DNA of 64,000 nucleotides from Achromobacter spanius (GCF_002812705.1 NZ_CP025030.1:248001-312000), one strand, 5' to 3'; shown: positions 8,557 to 18,311, counted from the first letter of the stretch. Translations and numbers: made by a program. The notes: generated from the letters alone by a model not told the origin.

Positions 8557-9378
8557 CTATGCGGCGGCCGGCGGAGCCAGCTTTCCACCCAACCGCAGGA
8601 CCTCGGCACGCAGGAACTCAAGCGCCTCGGCGGCACCGACCGGTTCGCCCTTCACACCCAGCTCAATATGGGGCGTTCCGCCGGCTTCGCCCACGCTGGG
8701 CAAGCTGAACGCGCGCACATCGGGCCATCGGCTTTCCACGCTGACCATGGCCGGGGTGATGCGTGACTCCGGCATGCTGAACACCAGGAACGAATGCTCG
8801 ACGTGGACTCGCACATGCTGCAGCGCACGATAGCGGGTGTCCAGCGTCCATTCCAGCATCGGCCAGGCCATTACGGGAAAGCCGGGCACGAAGGTGTGAT
8901 CCTGAATGAAAAAGCCCGGAATGCGGTTGTACGGGTTCGGCACGATCTCGCAGCCTTCCGGGAACATGCCCATCTGCAGGCGCTGCTGGTTCTCGGGCGC
9001 GCTCATGTCGGCCGTGCCCTGCCCCTTCTCGGCCATTTCAGCGGTACGCAAGGCGATGGCCTGCTCGGCTTCCGGGTGCAAGGCCAGCGGCAAGCCCAAG
9101 GCGGCGGCGGCGGCCTGACGCGTATGGTCATCGGGCGTGCCGCCGATGCCGCCACACGAAAACACCACGTCGCCCGTGGCGAAGCTGCGCCGATACGCTG
9201 CCACCAGGGTGTCGCGGTCATCGGGCAGGAACTCGGCCCAGCCCAGTTGCATGCCGCGCGCGCTGAGCAGCTCGACGACTTTCGAAAAATGCTTGTCCTG
9301 ACGGCGGCCCGAGAGGATTTCATCCCCGACGATGATGAGGCCAATGCGACGGGCGGCGGATTCTGCGGCCATGTCCAA
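8557..9378 (-). CDS. CinA N-terminal-type molybdopterin-binding domain protein
   Basis: A 273-residue protein with a single MoCF_biosynth (MogA/CinA N-terminal) fold. Motifs include LIIVGDEILSGRRQDKHF near residues 14-31 and VFSCGGIGGTPDDHT near 72-86. The C-terminal CinA deamidase domain is absent, so it should not be called a full CinA nicotinamide-nucleotide amidase. Such stand-alone forms are often annotated competence/damage-inducible protein A and have no proven role. Translation may start at the second Met (MAAESA). It follows the EI24 gene by 25 nt on the same strand. Confidence 0.9.
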   Translation of the reverse strand: MDMAAESAARRIGLIIVGDEILSGRRQDKHFSKVVELLSARGMQLGWAEFLPDDRDTLVAAYRRSFATGDVVFSCGGIGGTPDDHTRQAAAAALGLPLALHPEAEQAIALRTAEMAEKGQGTADMSAPENQQRLQMGMFPEGCEIVPNPYNRIPGFFIQDHTFVPGFPVMAWPMLEWTLDTRYRALQHVRVHVEHSFLVFSMPESRITPAMVSVESRWPDVRAFSLPSVGEAGGTPHIELGVKGEPVGAAEALEFLRAEVLRLGGKLAPPAAA

Positions 9379-9403
9379 TTCCAGAAGGTAAGTAAAGTTG
9401 CGA

Positions 9404-10213
9404 TCAAACGTCGATGACGTTGTCCTGGCGCAAGCGCTTGAGCGCGTCCAGCCCGTAGTGGGCGTAAACCAGCGCCGAAAACACCGGCAGGATAATCCAG
9501 GCGGGCGGCAAGAGGTTCAGGAGCGAACAGATCAGGCCGATGGTCCAGAAGCCACGATTATTGCGATCCAGGATCAACTTGCGTTCTTCGGGGCTGGCAT
9601 GTTCAACGATGGCATCCACGCGCATCATGCGCGAGAACGCGAAGGCCCACCAGAAGATAGACAGGATGATCGCCATGGGCGGCACCAGCCACAGGGGCAG
9701 CGTCAGCACCCAGCCGACCGCGAATGCGGCCGACACCCAGACGGCATTCCACACGCTGACCGCCGTTGAAAATTTGCCGCGCCGCGTCACGCTGGCGTAT
9801 TCGCGCTGCCCCACGTGGCGCAGCACCAGCGGCATCACGAACACCGCGGCAATCGCCAGGCCCAGGATGCCGGACACGGGCAACAAGATGGCGGCGGCAA
9901 TGACAGGAATGAGATAGATCTTGAGCGAAAACAGGCCCATGGCGATCATCCATTCGTCGGCCCGGTTGACCATGTCCCAGTGCGATACCTCGGCGCGCAG
10001 CCAGTCCGTCAACGGCGTCCAGAAGAGGTACAGCAACAGGAACGCGCCAACCAGCGCAATCAGGAAGGGAAGCAGCACCGCGAACAGCATCGTCGGGTGG
10101 CATTGGGACACCAGGGCGCGCTTGAACGCCTGGCCGACGCTGACGGCGCCGTTACCCGCGCCAGAGAAACGGCCATTGCCGGGCGTGGCGGTATCAGTGC
10201 GTAAAACGGTCAT
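9404..10213 (-). CDS. EI24-domain integral membrane protein
   Basis: A 269-residue inner-membrane protein of the EI24/CysZ-like family. Start chosen at 10213 (MTVLRTDTATPGNG); an upstream start at 10261 is possible. Hydrophobic segments are visible near residues 40-65 (LFAVLLPFLIALVGAFLLLY), 93-115, 117-138, 160-185 and 220-245. The CysZ relation is distant, and there are no sulfate or cysteine genes nearby, so sulfate transport is not claimed. It precedes the CinA-domain gene in the same orientation and diverges from the thioredoxin-like gene. Confidence 0.85.
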   Translation of the reverse strand: MTVLRTDTATPGNGRFSGAGNGAVSVGQAFKRALVSQCHPTMLFAVLLPFLIALVGAFLLLYLFWTPLTDWLRAEVSHWDMVNRADEWMIAMGLFSLKIYLIPVIAAAILLPVSGILGLAIAAVFVMPLVLRHVGQREYASVTRRGKFSTAVSVWNAVWVSAAFAVGWVLTLPLWLVPPMAIILSIFWWAFAFSRMMRVDAIVEHASPEERKLILDRNNRGFWTIGLICSLLNLLPPAWIILPVFSALVYAHYGLDALKRLRQDNVIDV

Positions 10214-10277
10214 GGGAGCGGAAAAAAGGGGGTGGACATCCCGGGTATGATAGTCAAACACGCCCCGATCTGCTCAC

Positions 10278-10661
10278 ATGTCTCTACTCGTACCCGGCAA
10301 CGACCTGGCCGCGCTGCGCGCGCGTCTTGGCACCCCCCCCGACACCTGGCTCGTCGCCTGCTTCTGCGCGGCATGGTGCGACACCTGCGAACAGTACAAG
10401 CCCAAGCTGCAAGCGCTGGCCGACGCGCTGCCGCAACATGTCTTTGCCTGGATCGACATCGAAGACCACGCCGAATTGCTTGGCGACATAGACGTCGAGA
10501 ACTTCCCCACGCTGCTCGTGCAGATTGGGTCGCGCGTTGTGTTCTACGGCCCCATGCTGCCGCATATCGGGCATCTGGAACGCCTGCTTGAAAGCGTGAA
10601 CGCAGACAGCCCGGCAGTGGCCACCGAATTACCTGACTTGCCCAAGCTGCTGGCAGCCTGA
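10278..10661 (+). CDS. Thioredoxin-like protein with CDTC motif
   Basis: A 127-residue cytosolic thioredoxin-fold protein. The active-site segment is AAWCDTCEQY, with C34 and C37. The usual thioredoxin sequence is WCGPC, so the two inner residues differ and redox potential should too. The cis-Pro follows in ENFPTLLVQIG. No signal peptide is present. The start ATG lies 64 nt from the divergent EI24 gene. It ends just before a strong bidirectional terminator shared with the helicase gene. Partner and substrate are unknown. Confidence 0.9.
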   Translation: MSLLVPGNDLAALRARLGTPPDTWLVACFCAAWCDTCEQYKPKLQALADALPQHVFAWIDIEDHAELLGDIDVENFPTLLVQIGSRVVFYGPMLPHIGHLERLLESVNADSPAVATELPDLPKLLAA

Positions 10662-10677
10662 TTGCCGCGCTGCCAAC

Positions 10678-10715
10678 AAAAAACCCGCAAGGCCTTTGAG
10701 CGTTGCGGGTTTTTT
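10678..10715. terminator. Bidirectional terminator, thioredoxin/helicase
   Basis: A perfect 13-bp inverted repeat: AAAAAACCCGCAA at 10678-10690 and TTGCGGGTTTTTT at 10703-10715, loop 12 nt. It lies between the convergent thioredoxin-like and DEAD-box genes and has A/T runs on both flanks. Confidence 0.93.
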
Positions 10716-10734
10716 CATGCGTACTGGCTGGCGA

Positions 10735-12231
10735 TCAGTTCTTGCGCGAACCGCCCAGCAGTACCGCCACTTGGCGCTTGGGCGCGGACGAACCGCTGTC
10801 GTTCTTGGGCGCTTGCTCTTCGACGGACGAGGCCGAGGGCGAAGGCTCGTAAGGCTTCAGGAAGAAATCGTCCACCGGCTGACGCGGGCCGCTGGAGGTG
10901 TAACCCGAACGACGATCCGACGAACGGCTACCGCGATCACCACGGCTGTCACGGCCGCCTTCGCGCCCTTCACGCCCCTCACGCCCTTCGCGCGAGGACG
11001 AACCGGAGCGTTCTTCGCTGCGGCGGTGGCTGCGCGCCACGGCGTCTGCCGGCAGGTCGAGCGTGCCGCGCGGCACTTCGCGCTTGATCAGCTTTTCGAT
11101 GTCGAGCAAAAACCGTTCTTCGTCGGGCGTGAACAGCGCGATGGCTTCGCCCGAGGCACCCGCGCGGCCGGTACGGCCGATGCGGTGAACGTAGTCTTCA
11201 GCGTTGTACGGCAAGTCGTAGTTGATGACGCACGGCACGCCGGCCACGTCCAGGCCGCGCGCGGCCACGTCGGTGGCGACAAGCACTTCCAGGTCGCCGG
11301 CCTTGAAGGCTTCCAGCGCCTTCATGCGGTCCGCCTGCGTTTTGTCGCCGTGGATCGATTCGGCCTTGACGCCATCGCGTTCAAGTTCGCGGGCAAGGCG
11401 CGCCGTGCCGATCTTGGTATTCGAAAAAACGATGACCTGCTTCAGCCCGCGAGACTTCACCAGATGCACGACCGCGGCGCGCTTGGCGTCGCTGGGCATC
11501 TTGTAGGCGATCTGCGTGATATTTGTGGCGGTGGCGTTGCGCGCCGCGACTTCGATCTCGACCGGCTGGTTCAGGTACGAACGCCCCAGCTTGCGGATTT
11601 CGTTGCTGAAGGTGGCCGAAAAAAGCAGGCCCTGACGCTGCGCGGGCAACAGGCGGATGATGCGTTCCAGATCCGGCAAGAACCCCATGTCCAGCATGCG
11701 GTCCGCTTCGTCCAGCACCAGGATGCCGACCTGGCTCAGGTTCACGTTCTTTTGCTCAACGTGGTCCAGCAGACGGCCAGGTGTAGCCACCAGGATTTCG
11801 CAACCGCGACGCAGCGCTTCTTTTTGCGGACCGATGTCCACGCCGCCAAACACCACGGCCGAACGCAGCGGCGTCTGCTTGCTGTAGCGCTTGACGCTTT
11901 CAAACACCTGGTCCGCCAACTCGCGCGTGGGCGTGAGGATCAGTGCGCGCACCGGGTGCCGCGCGGGCGATGCGCTGGCATTGGCCAACGGCATCAGGCG
12001 ATGCAGGATCGGTACGGTGAACGCGGCGGTTTTGCCGGTGCCGGTCTGGGCGGCGCCCATGACGTCGCGCCCTTCCACCACGACAGGGATGGCTTGCGCC
12101 TGAATGGGCGTCGGAATGGTGTAGCCGGTTTCGGCGATGGACTGCAGCAACAACGGGTGCAGTCCAAAATCGGCAAACGTCGGCGCGGGCGCGTCGGCGG
12201 TGGGTGCTACGGATTGAGTGGATTCAGTCAT
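10735..12231 (-). CDS. DEAD-box ATP-dependent RNA helicase (RhlE-type)
   Basis: A 498-residue RNA helicase acting in RNA or ribosome remodelling. Core motifs run in order: FADFGL and the PTPIQAQAIP Q-motif, Walker A AQTGTGKT, PTRELA, DEAD, SAT, then the helicase C domain with GDKTQADR, VATDVAARGLD and HRIGRTGRAG. After residue about 400 comes a low-complexity Arg/Gly/Ser/Glu tail with repeated REG units, typical of RhlE and CsdA-type C-termini that bind RNA non-specifically. Start at 12231 (MTESTQSVAP); a TTG frame to 12270 is less likely. The 380-bp upstream region may carry a long 5' UTR, as in cold-responsive helicases. Confidence 0.95.
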   Translation of the reverse strand: MTESTQSVAPTADAPAPTFADFGLHPLLLQSIAETGYTIPTPIQAQAIPVVVEGRDVMGAAQTGTGKTAAFTVPILHRLMPLANASASPARHPVRALILTPTRELADQVFESVKRYSKQTPLRSAVVFGGVDIGPQKEALRRGCEILVATPGRLLDHVEQKNVNLSQVGILVLDEADRMLDMGFLPDLERIIRLLPAQRQGLLFSATFSNEIRKLGRSYLNQPVEIEVAARNATATNITQIAYKMPSDAKRAAVVHLVKSRGLKQVIVFSNTKIGTARLARELERDGVKAESIHGDKTQADRMKALEAFKAGDLEVLVATDVAARGLDVAGVPCVINYDLPYNAEDYVHRIGRTGRAGASGEAIALFTPDEERFLLDIEKLIKREVPRGTLDLPADAVARSHRRSEERSGSSSREGREGREGREGGRDSRGDRGSRSSDRRSGYTSSGPRQPVDDFFLKPYEPSPSASSVEEQAPKNDSGSSAPKRQVAVLLGGSRKN

Positions 12232-12614
12232 CAGGGTTTGGCAGATACCGGGACCAGTGAAAAAGAACAAAACGAGAGTGCTACATGCACTGCACTACAT
12301 ACGCATCGGGGCAATCTGAATACACGTGGTCGCGTTGCGACGGCACGCAAATTGACGCGAAGCCGATACGGCTTCACGGACAATCGGCACCCTGCCATGC
12401 AGGCCAGCGGGCGCATTCTGGATTCGATACTTATGAGGGCAGTACCAGGCCCGGATTGCTGTGGATAACTTGGATTTTAGCGCAGGCGCCTTACCACAAG
12501 GTCAAACCGTGGTTTCAAGCGGGGGCACGAAGCATCGCCGGGCAATGGGCGCGCCCGCTTCCCGGCGATTCGGAGTGTCCACCAGATGGACTAATCATGA
12601 TTAAAGACCGGACA
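12232..12614. other. Intergenic region upstream of the helicase gene
   Basis: A 383-bp gap between the leftward helicase and leftward azlD genes. It holds a perfect 7-bp hairpin, GAAGCCG-ATA-CGGCTTC, at 12359-12375, about 130 nt upstream of the helicase start, in what may be its 5' UTR. No convincing ORF, tRNA or terminator was seen. No clear promoter could be chosen with confidence. Confidence 0.4.
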
Positions 12615-12950
12615 TCAACCGGCTAACCAGCGTAGTCCCCACAACACCAGCATGCCCGCCACAATGACCAACACGGCGCTGCGGGTACGCAAAAAAACCA
12701 GGATGGCGACCAGGCCGGCCACCAATTTGTAATCGAACACCGGGCCCAAGCCCGCCTTCCAGGGCAGCAGGTCGGGCACGACGATGGCGGTCAACGCGGC
12801 GGCGGGCGCATAGCGCAACGCGCGACGCACGCCATCGGGCAAAGGAATGTAGTCGCCAAACAGCATGAAGCCGGCGCGCGTCAACACGCTGCACAAGGCC
12901 AGCAACAGGATGGCCGAATAGACGTAGATCTCGGAAGGCCAGAGGGTCAT
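12615..12950 (-). CDS. azlD: AzlD-family branched-chain amino acid export subunit
   Basis: A 111-residue membrane protein with hydrophobic stretches near residues 8-28, 45-62, 72-88 and 92-108. It pairs with AzlC to export branched-chain amino acids. The frame extends further upstream but the true start is ATG 12950 (MTLWPSEIYVYSAILLL), which overlaps the azlC stop as ATGA. Length and the LTRAGFMLFGDYIPLP.GVRRALRYAP stretch fit AzlD. Confidence 0.92.
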   Translation of the reverse strand: MTLWPSEIYVYSAILLLALCSVLTRAGFMLFGDYIPLPDGVRRALRYAPAAALTAIVVPDLLPWKAGLGPVFDYKLVAGLVAILVFLRTRSAVLVIVAGMLVLWGLRWLAG

Positions 12951-13696
12951 GGGCGCGCCTTGAAGAATCGTTCGGCCCACATGCCGGCCACCACGCCGGC
13001 CACGACGGCCGCCGCCAGCCCCAGCCGCAAAGGCAGCACCTGCCCCGTCCAGGCGACCACACCGGCAGCCAGCATGGATACCAGCATCGGCTTGGAACTG
13101 GCCAGCGGCACGGTGATTGCCAGCAGCGCCAGCACCGCGGCGAAATCCAGCGACCACCCGGTGGGCACCATGGTCCCCAGATAAATACCTACGATTGAAG
13201 ATGATTGCCAGACCAGCCAGCCTGGCACGATCGTGCCCAGGAAGAACCACAGTTGGTCGCGCGTGCCGCGTTCGGCCGAATCCCCGTAACGCGGCATGAA
13301 CAGCACGAAGCCCATGTCGGTGGTGAAGTAGCCCAGCCCCAGACGCTTGGGCCAGGACAGGTGGCGGAAGTACGGTTGCAATGCCGCGCCGAAGATGATG
13401 AAGCGGAGGTTCACGACGAAACCCGCCGCGAAAATCAGCCACAGCGGCGCGCCCGTGGCAATCAGCGGAAGCGACGTCAGTTGGGCCGAGCCCGCGTACA
13501 GCAGCAGGGTCATGGCCAGCGCCATGGATTCCGTCAGGCCGGACTTGACCATGGCCACGCCGGTTACCAAGCCCCAGGTCGCGGTGGCGATCAGCGCGGG
13601 CACGATGGCGTGGACGCCCGAGCGAAACGCGTTCAGACGTTGCTGGCGAACCGCACCGGGATCTTCGGATTCAGGAAACGCGGATTCAGAGGACAA
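12947..13696 (-). CDS. azlC: AzlC-family branched-chain amino acid export permease
   Basis: A 249-residue permease. The family core is visible: GVHAIVPALIATATWGLVTG, YAGSAQLTSLPLIATGAPLW, VVNLRFIIFGAALQPYFRHL and YFTTDMGFVLFM. About five to six membrane helices are expected. The first 25 residues are polar and acidic. The gene is translationally coupled to azlD by a 4-nt overlap, forming the two-component exporter. No Lrp-type regulator is adjacent. Confidence 0.94.
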   Translation of the reverse strand: MSSESAFPESEDPGAVRQQRLNAFRSGVHAIVPALIATATWGLVTGVAMVKSGLTESMALAMTLLLYAGSAQLTSLPLIATGAPLWLIFAAGFVVNLRFIIFGAALQPYFRHLSWPKRLGLGYFTTDMGFVLFMPRYGDSAERGTRDQLWFFLGTIVPGWLVWQSSSIVGIYLGTMVPTGWSLDFAAVLALLAITVPLASSKPMLVSMLAAGVVAWTGQVLPLRLGLAAAVVAGVVAGMWAERFFKARP

Positions 13697-14005
13697 CGGC
13701 TGACCCCTGGCGATTCGGACAGGACGACATGGGAACTCTTACGGATTGCGTGGGCCGAATGGCACCACGCCGGTGCGCGAATAGGCCAGTATTGTAACCC
13801 CGCCGCTTGATACAATAGGCGCCTGAAATTTCTTGGCTGGTGGCGGCCTGGCGCACTCCAAAATCGACCGTGGTGAATGGCCGCGTCCCGAAGTACCATC
13901 ACTGGCTACGTAAGATGCGATCTTATTTCGTCATTCGCGCGGGCGGTCCCAGACCGGCCACCTTGCCCAACCTGCCGTTTATCGGTTTTTTATTCAGGAA
14001 TATCC
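13697..14005. promoter_or_regulatory. azlC/zf-CHCC intergenic region with inverted repeat
   Basis: A 309-bp gap between the leftward azlC and the rightward zf-CHCC gene. A perfect 7-bp inverted repeat, TATTGTA (13790-13796) and TACAATA (13811-13817), with 14 nt between, is centred in the half nearer azlC and could be an operator or promoter element. An AGGA lies 8 nt before the ATG at 14006. The short ORFs in the gap do not look coding. Confidence 0.4.
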
Positions 14006-14224
14006 ATGACCGCTGCTGCCCCGGCCGCCGTCCCCAACGCTCACGAAGTCATTGAAGTCGGCGCTGAAGACCTGCCCGTTTTCTGTCCCGGCCCGAAAGC
14101 GCCGCTGTGGAGCATGCACCCCCGCGTCTTCCTGGACGTGGCCCGCACCGGCTCCGCCAGCTGCGCCTACTGTGGCGCGCAGTACCGCCTGAAGGCCGGC
14201 ACGGTGCTGCACGGCCACCACTAA
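14006..14224 (+). CDS. zf-CHCC zinc-finger protein
   Basis: A 72-residue protein with the zf-CHCC motif C27-x10-H38-x14-C53-x2-C56 (FCPGP, SMHPRVFLDV, CAYCGAQYRL). The fold is that of the NDUFS6 family accessory subunit of complex I, but the bacterial role is not established. Start is ATG 14006 with AGGA upstream; an in-frame extension to 13877 is not conserved-looking. The NTF2-like gene follows 46 nt later on the same strand. Confidence 0.9.
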   Translation: MTAAAPAAVPNAHEVIEVGAEDLPVFCPGPKAPLWSMHPRVFLDVARTGSASCAYCGAQYRLKAGTVLHGHH

Positions 14225-14270
14225 GCACGCCGACGCCGCCCCGCCGCACAACGCCACCGTCACAGCAGCC

Positions 14271-14693
14271 ATGTTTGCCACACCCGAAGAAGCCGAACAC
14301 GCATTCTACGAAGCCCTCGAACAGGGGGACAGCGTCCGTCTGATGCAGGTGTGGGCCGACGACGAAGAAGTCATCTGCATCCACCCTGGCGGCCTGCGCA
14401 TCGTCGGACACTCGGCGGTGCAGGAATCCTGGCAACAGGTGCTGTCCAACGGCCCGCTGCACGTACGTCCATTGCGCCCCCTGGTCATGCTGAGCATGAT
14501 GTGCGCGGTGCACGTGCTGGTTGAGCAGGTGGCCGTACGCACGCGGGAAGGCATGCAGTTTGCAAACTGCTACGCGACGAACATCTACCACAAGGGCCCA
14601 ACCGGCTGGCGCATGGTCATGCACCATTCGTCTTCGGCGCCCACGGAAGCCGGGGTGCTCGACTTGCACGACGTACCCGACATGCTGCATTGA
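14271..14693 (+). CDS. NTF2-like (SnoaL/DUF4440-type) protein
   Basis: A 140-residue protein with an NTF2-like cone fold. The opening EEAEHAFYEALEQGDSVRLM and WADDEEVICIHPGGLRIVGH, and the end GWRMVMHHSS, fit the SnoaL_3 or DUF4440 group. These small folds serve as enzymes or binding domains and no substrate is evident. It sits between the zinc-finger gene and the alpha/beta hydrolase gene, all on the plus strand, and is probably co-transcribed with them. Confidence 0.85.
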   Translation: MFATPEEAEHAFYEALEQGDSVRLMQVWADDEEVICIHPGGLRIVGHSAVQESWQQVLSNGPLHVRPLRPLVMLSMMCAVHVLVEQVAVRTREGMQFANCYATNIYHKGPTGWRMVMHHSSSAPTEAGVLDLHDVPDMLH

Positions 14694-14710
14694 ATCGGGT
14701 GGATTTTTAG

Positions 14711-15811
14711 TTGGCCGCTGCTCGTCTTGACTCGTCCCCCTGCCCCGTTCCCTCCTGGTTGCCCGGAGGCGACAGCCAGACGGTCTACGCGTCCCTGTTC
14801 GCGCAATACCATCGGATCGCCTTCGTGCGGGATCGGGTGGACACGCCCGACACTGATTTCGTGGACTTTGACTGGACCGGCCCGGGGCTGTTTCCGCACA
14901 AGGCCGCCGATGGCGCGCCTGTCAGCGGACAGGGGCCTGTCGCCAACGGCAAAACCGCCGCGGCGCGCTGGATGACGGCGCCCGACTGGCAGTCCCTGCC
15001 GCAGACACCCGACACGCCCGCGCTGATCCTGCTGCACGGTTTGGAAGGCGGCAGCAACAGCCGTTATGCCCAGTCCATCGCCCACTACTTCCGCGCTCGC
15101 GGCTGGATCGTGGTGATCGCGCATTTTCGCGGTTGCTCCGGGGTTCCCAACCGGCTGGCCCGTGCCTACTACTCCGGTGATTCCGCCGAAGTGGGCTTTT
15201 TGCTGAACACGGTGCGCGACCGCATTCCCCATGCACGCTGGCACGCGGTGGGCGTTTCGCTCGGCGGCAACGCGCTGCTGAAGTACCTGGGCGAACATCA
15301 GGAAGACACTCCCTGGCTGACTGCCGCCGCCGGCGTGTCGGTACCGCTGGATCTGGTCGCCTGCGGCAAGACCTTGTCCACCGGTATCTTCAACCGCCGC
15401 GTGTACACCGCTCATTTCCTGAAAACGCTCAAGCACAAGGTGCTGGAAAAGGCGCATCGCTTTCCAGGTTCAATCGACGTGATGCGTATCGCACACGCTC
15501 ACGACCTGCGCGAATTCGATGACACCTACACCGCGCCCATGCATGGCTTTCGCAACGCGCTGGATTACTGGACGCGCGCGTCCAGCAAACCCTGGCTGCC
15601 CAAGATCTCGGTACCCACACTGGTTCTCAACGCGCGCAACGATCCGTTCATCCCCGCGGCCTCGCTGCCCAAGCCGGAAGATTGCTCGCCTGTGATCTTG
15701 CTGCACCAACCCAGCGACGGCGGGCATGCGGGATTTCCCACGGGCGCGTTTCCCGCGCATCTGAACTGGTTGCCGCAACGCCTGGGGCGCTTCTTCGAAA
15801 CGGGCCTGTAG
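14711..15811 (+). CDS. YheT-like alpha/beta hydrolase
   Basis: A 366-residue hydrolase of the YheT/ABHD1-3 family. The oxyanion region is LILLHGLEGGSNSRYAQSIA near residues 105-124. The nucleophile elbow is GVSLGGN with Ser183. The acid is in NARNDPF and the His in DGGHAGF near the C-terminus, so the triad looks complete. A conserved FRGCSGVPN segment follows the beta-strand near residue 139. The start is TTG 14711; no ATG exists before the conserved SWLPGGDSQTVYASLF. Esterase activity is expected but the substrate is unknown. Confidence 0.9.
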   Translation: MAAARLDSSPCPVPSWLPGGDSQTVYASLFAQYHRIAFVRDRVDTPDTDFVDFDWTGPGLFPHKAADGAPVSGQGPVANGKTAAARWMTAPDWQSLPQTPDTPALILLHGLEGGSNSRYAQSIAHYFRARGWIVVIAHFRGCSGVPNRLARAYYSGDSAEVGFLLNTVRDRIPHARWHAVGVSLGGNALLKYLGEHQEDTPWLTAAAGVSVPLDLVACGKTLSTGIFNRRVYTAHFLKTLKHKVLEKAHRFPGSIDVMRIAHAHDLREFDDTYTAPMHGFRNALDYWTRASSKPWLPKISVPTLVLNARNDPFIPAASLPKPEDCSPVILLHQPSDGGHAGFPTGAFPAHLNWLPQRLGRFFETGL

Positions 15812-15853
15812 GGCAACGCGCCCGGCGTTCAGCCGGGGCGCGCGCCTGCCGCG

Positions 15854-17377
15854 TCAACCCGATCTGAAGCGTTCCAGCAACTGCCGCTCTTCGGCCAGCT
15901 TGTCTTTCACTTCCTTGATCTGCACGTCGATCTGCGATTGTTCGTAGAAATCGGTGGACAGCCCGCGCGCTTGCTGCAACTGCGACTCCGCAGCGGCGAA
16001 CGCGCCGGTCATCACATAAAAGCGCGCCAGGTCGCGGCGCGCCTGCACCGGTCTGCCGTTGCGTTCTTCGCTTTGCGCCAGCATCTGATAAAGACCGGGT
16101 TCGTCGCTGCCCCACTGCTTGATCTTCGCGCGCAGATAGTCTTGCGCGTCGGCATGGCGGCCATTGCCTTGCAACGCCTGGGCATAGGCGATGCCCAGCG
16201 CCCGCTGGTCGGGCCAGCGCTTGGTGGCCGACTGCGCCAGTTCCAGCGCGCGCGGGTAGTCCTTGCGGGCCAATGCGATATCGACGCTGAGCTTGGCAAG
16301 CTGGGCGGAATTGCGCCCCCCGGCCGTAGCCAGATTCCAGAGCCGCTCCGCTTCCGTCAGGTTGTTGCGCTGAAACGCCTGCAAGGCCAACCCATAGTAG
16401 GCAGCCGACTGGCGTACGCCGGACAGCGCCTGCGCCTCATCCTGCAATTGCTGGCCAGCCGACCGCAAGCTGACGGCATCGCGCCCCTGCACCACGCGCA
16501 TCTTGGCGCGCACGTACCAGAAGTCGTCACTATCAATATGGCGCGAGGGCGGCAGCGAGCGCACGCGGTTCTGCACATCGGACATACGCTCGATGGACAG
16601 CGGGTGGGTGCTGGCCCACGAGCCCCCGCCCGCGCCCTCGTTCAAGCGCGAGGCGTTCATCAGGCGCGAGAACATCTGCGACATGCCGTCGGCGTCGTAG
16701 CCCGCCTTGGTCAGCATCTGGAAGCCGGCGCGATCCGCCTCGCGTTCGGCGTCGCGTGAAAACCCCAGTTGGCGGTTGATGGCCGCCGCCTGCCCAAACG
16801 CCGCGACGCCCATCGCCAGGTTGCCGCCGCCGCCCGCCAACGCCGCCAGCAGCGCGCCCGCCAGGCTGGCCAGCATCACCATGCTGTTCTGGCTCTGCTG
16901 CGTCATGCCGCGCGCAATGTGGCGCTGCACGACGTGGCCGATTTCGTGCGCCAGCACAGCGGCCAATTCAGATTCGCTGGCCGACGACACAATCAAGCCG
17001 GTATTCACACCGATGAATCCGCCGGGCATGGCGAAGGCGTTGATCTCGGGGTCGCGCACGCCGAACATTTCCACCTCGGGCACGGCGCCGGGCGCAAACG
17101 CGGCCAGCTTGCGGCCCATGGTCGTCAGGTATTGGCTGAGTTCAGGGTCATCCACATAGGTGGGATCGCGCCTGCCCTGCGACATGATGGCTTCGCCCAG
17201 GCTGCGTTCCAGCATCGGGGACAGCTCGGCGGCGGACGCCGCGCCCATGGATGGCAGGCCAACCGGTTGCGCCCAGGCGGCAACCGGAATGGAGGGGGCG
17301 ATCAAGGCGGCGCTCAGGCCGAGAATGGCGCTTCGTTTCGCAATAGCGCAAATGGATGGCATTTTCCTGCGGTTCAT
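15854..17377 (-). CDS. Periplasmic M48 metalloprotease, BepA-like
   Basis: A 507-residue M48 peptidase with C-terminal TPR repeats, like BepA, which aids and degrades outer-membrane proteins such as LptD. A signal peptide is visible, with cleavage expected near residue 36 (VAAWAQ). The zinc site is [12 protein letters not shown], with H144, E145 and H148; the third ligand is in the READR segment. A Gly/Ala-rich hydrophobic loop follows near residues 165-200. TPR-like helices run from about residue 330 to 490. It is divergent from galU, 57 bp between starts. Confidence 0.93.
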   Translation of the reverse strand: MNRRKMPSICAIAKRSAILGLSAALIAPSIPVAAWAQPVGLPSMGAASAAELSPMLERSLGEAIMSQGRRDPTYVDDPELSQYLTTMGRKLAAFAPGAVPEVEMFGVRDPEINAFAMPGGFIGVNTGLIVSSASESELAAVLAHEIGHVVQRHIARGMTQQSQNSMVMLASLAGALLAALAGGGGNLAMGVAAFGQAAAINRQLGFSRDAEREADRAGFQMLTKAGYDADGMSQMFSRLMNASRLNEGAGGGSWASTHPLSIERMSDVQNRVRSLPPSRHIDSDDFWYVRAKMRVVQGRDAVSLRSAGQQLQDEAQALSGVRQSAAYYGLALQAFQRNNLTEAERLWNLATAGGRNSAQLAKLSVDIALARKDYPRALELAQSATKRWPDQRALGIAYAQALQGNGRHADAQDYLRAKIKQWGSDEPGLYQMLAQSEERNGRPVQARRDLARFYVMTGAFAAAESQLQQARGLSTDFYEQSQIDVQIKEVKDKLAEERQLLERFRSG

Positions 17378-17434
17378 AAGCCTATGATAGCGATGAGCTT
17401 AAAATGTTTCATCGATACTCCCAACGAGGTCTCA

Positions 17435-18286
17435 ATGCGTCCCGTCCGTAAAGCCGTTTTCCCCGTCGCCGGGATGGGCACCCGCTTCCTCCCCGCCACC
17501 AAGGCGATGCCCAAGGAAATGCTGCCCGTGGTCGATAAACCGTTGATTCAATATGCCGTTGAAGAGGCCGTGGCCGCCGGCATCACCGACCTGATTTTTG
17601 TGACCGGCCGCAACAAGCGCGCCATCGAAGACCACTTCGACTCCGCCCCCGAGCTTGAGTCCGACCTGGAAAGCAAGGCCAAGCACGAGCTGCTTGCCAT
17701 GGTGCGGGGCATTCTACCCGCGCATGTGAATTGCCTCTATATTCGCCAGTCCGCCCCGCTGGGCCTTGGCCACGCCGTGCTGTCGGCTGCCCCCGCCGTG
17801 GGCGACGAGCCCTTTGCCGTGTTGCTGGCCGACGACCTGATCGACGCCGACACGCCCGCCATGAAGCAGTTGGTGGACGTTGCCGTGGCGCAGAACGCCA
17901 GTGTGCTGGGCGTGCAGGACGTGCCGCGCGCCGATACCCGCAAGTACGGCATCGTGGCCACCCGTGCCGGCGAGACCCATCTGGATCCCCGCACCGAGCG
18001 CGTCACGCACATTGTTGAAAAGCCCGAACCCGACGTCGCTCCGTCGACGCTTGCCGTCGTGGGTCGCTACGTACTGGAAGCCGCCATCTTCGACCATCTG
18101 CGCTCGACCAAAATGGGCGCGGGCAATGAAATCCAGTTGACCGACGGCATTGCTTCGATGATGCGCGAACGCGCCGTGTTCGCGCACCGTTTCGAGGGCG
18201 TGCGCTACGACTGCGGCAACAAGGCCGGCATGTTCCAGGCCACCGTGGCGCTGGGCAAGAAATACCACGGCCTGATACCGGAATAA
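17435..18286 (+). CDS. galU: UTP-glucose-1-phosphate uridylyltransferase
   Basis: GalU makes UDP-glucose from UTP and glucose-1-phosphate for LPS and capsule precursors. The 283-residue protein starts at ATG 17435 with GAGG 6 nt upstream. An in-frame open stretch back to 16769 is only antisense to the protease gene. Motifs: [20 protein letters not shown] (nucleotide binding), [38 protein letters not shown], and [12 protein letters not shown]. The layout beside an M48 protease has no obvious functional link. Confidence 0.97.
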   Translation: MRPVRKAVFPVAGMGTRFLPATKAMPKEMLPVVDKPLIQYAVEEAVAAGITDLIFVTGRNKRAIEDHFDSAPELESDLESKAKHELLAMVRGILPAHVNCLYIRQSAPLGLGHAVLSAAPAVGDEPFAVLLADDLIDADTPAMKQLVDVAVAQNASVLGVQDVPRADTRKYGIVATRAGETHLDPRTERVTHIVEKPEPDVAPSTLAVVGRYVLEAAIFDHLRSTKMGAGNEIQLTDGIASMMRERAVFAHRFEGVRYDCGNKAGMFQATVALGKKYHGLIPE

Positions 18287-18311
18287 GCCCCGGCCCGAGC
18301 CCAGGCCCGCG

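Noticed and set aside
16769..17434. N-terminal extension of galU by 222 residues
   Set aside because: It lies antisense to the M48 protease gene and has no protein-like composition; GAGG and ATG 17435 define the start.
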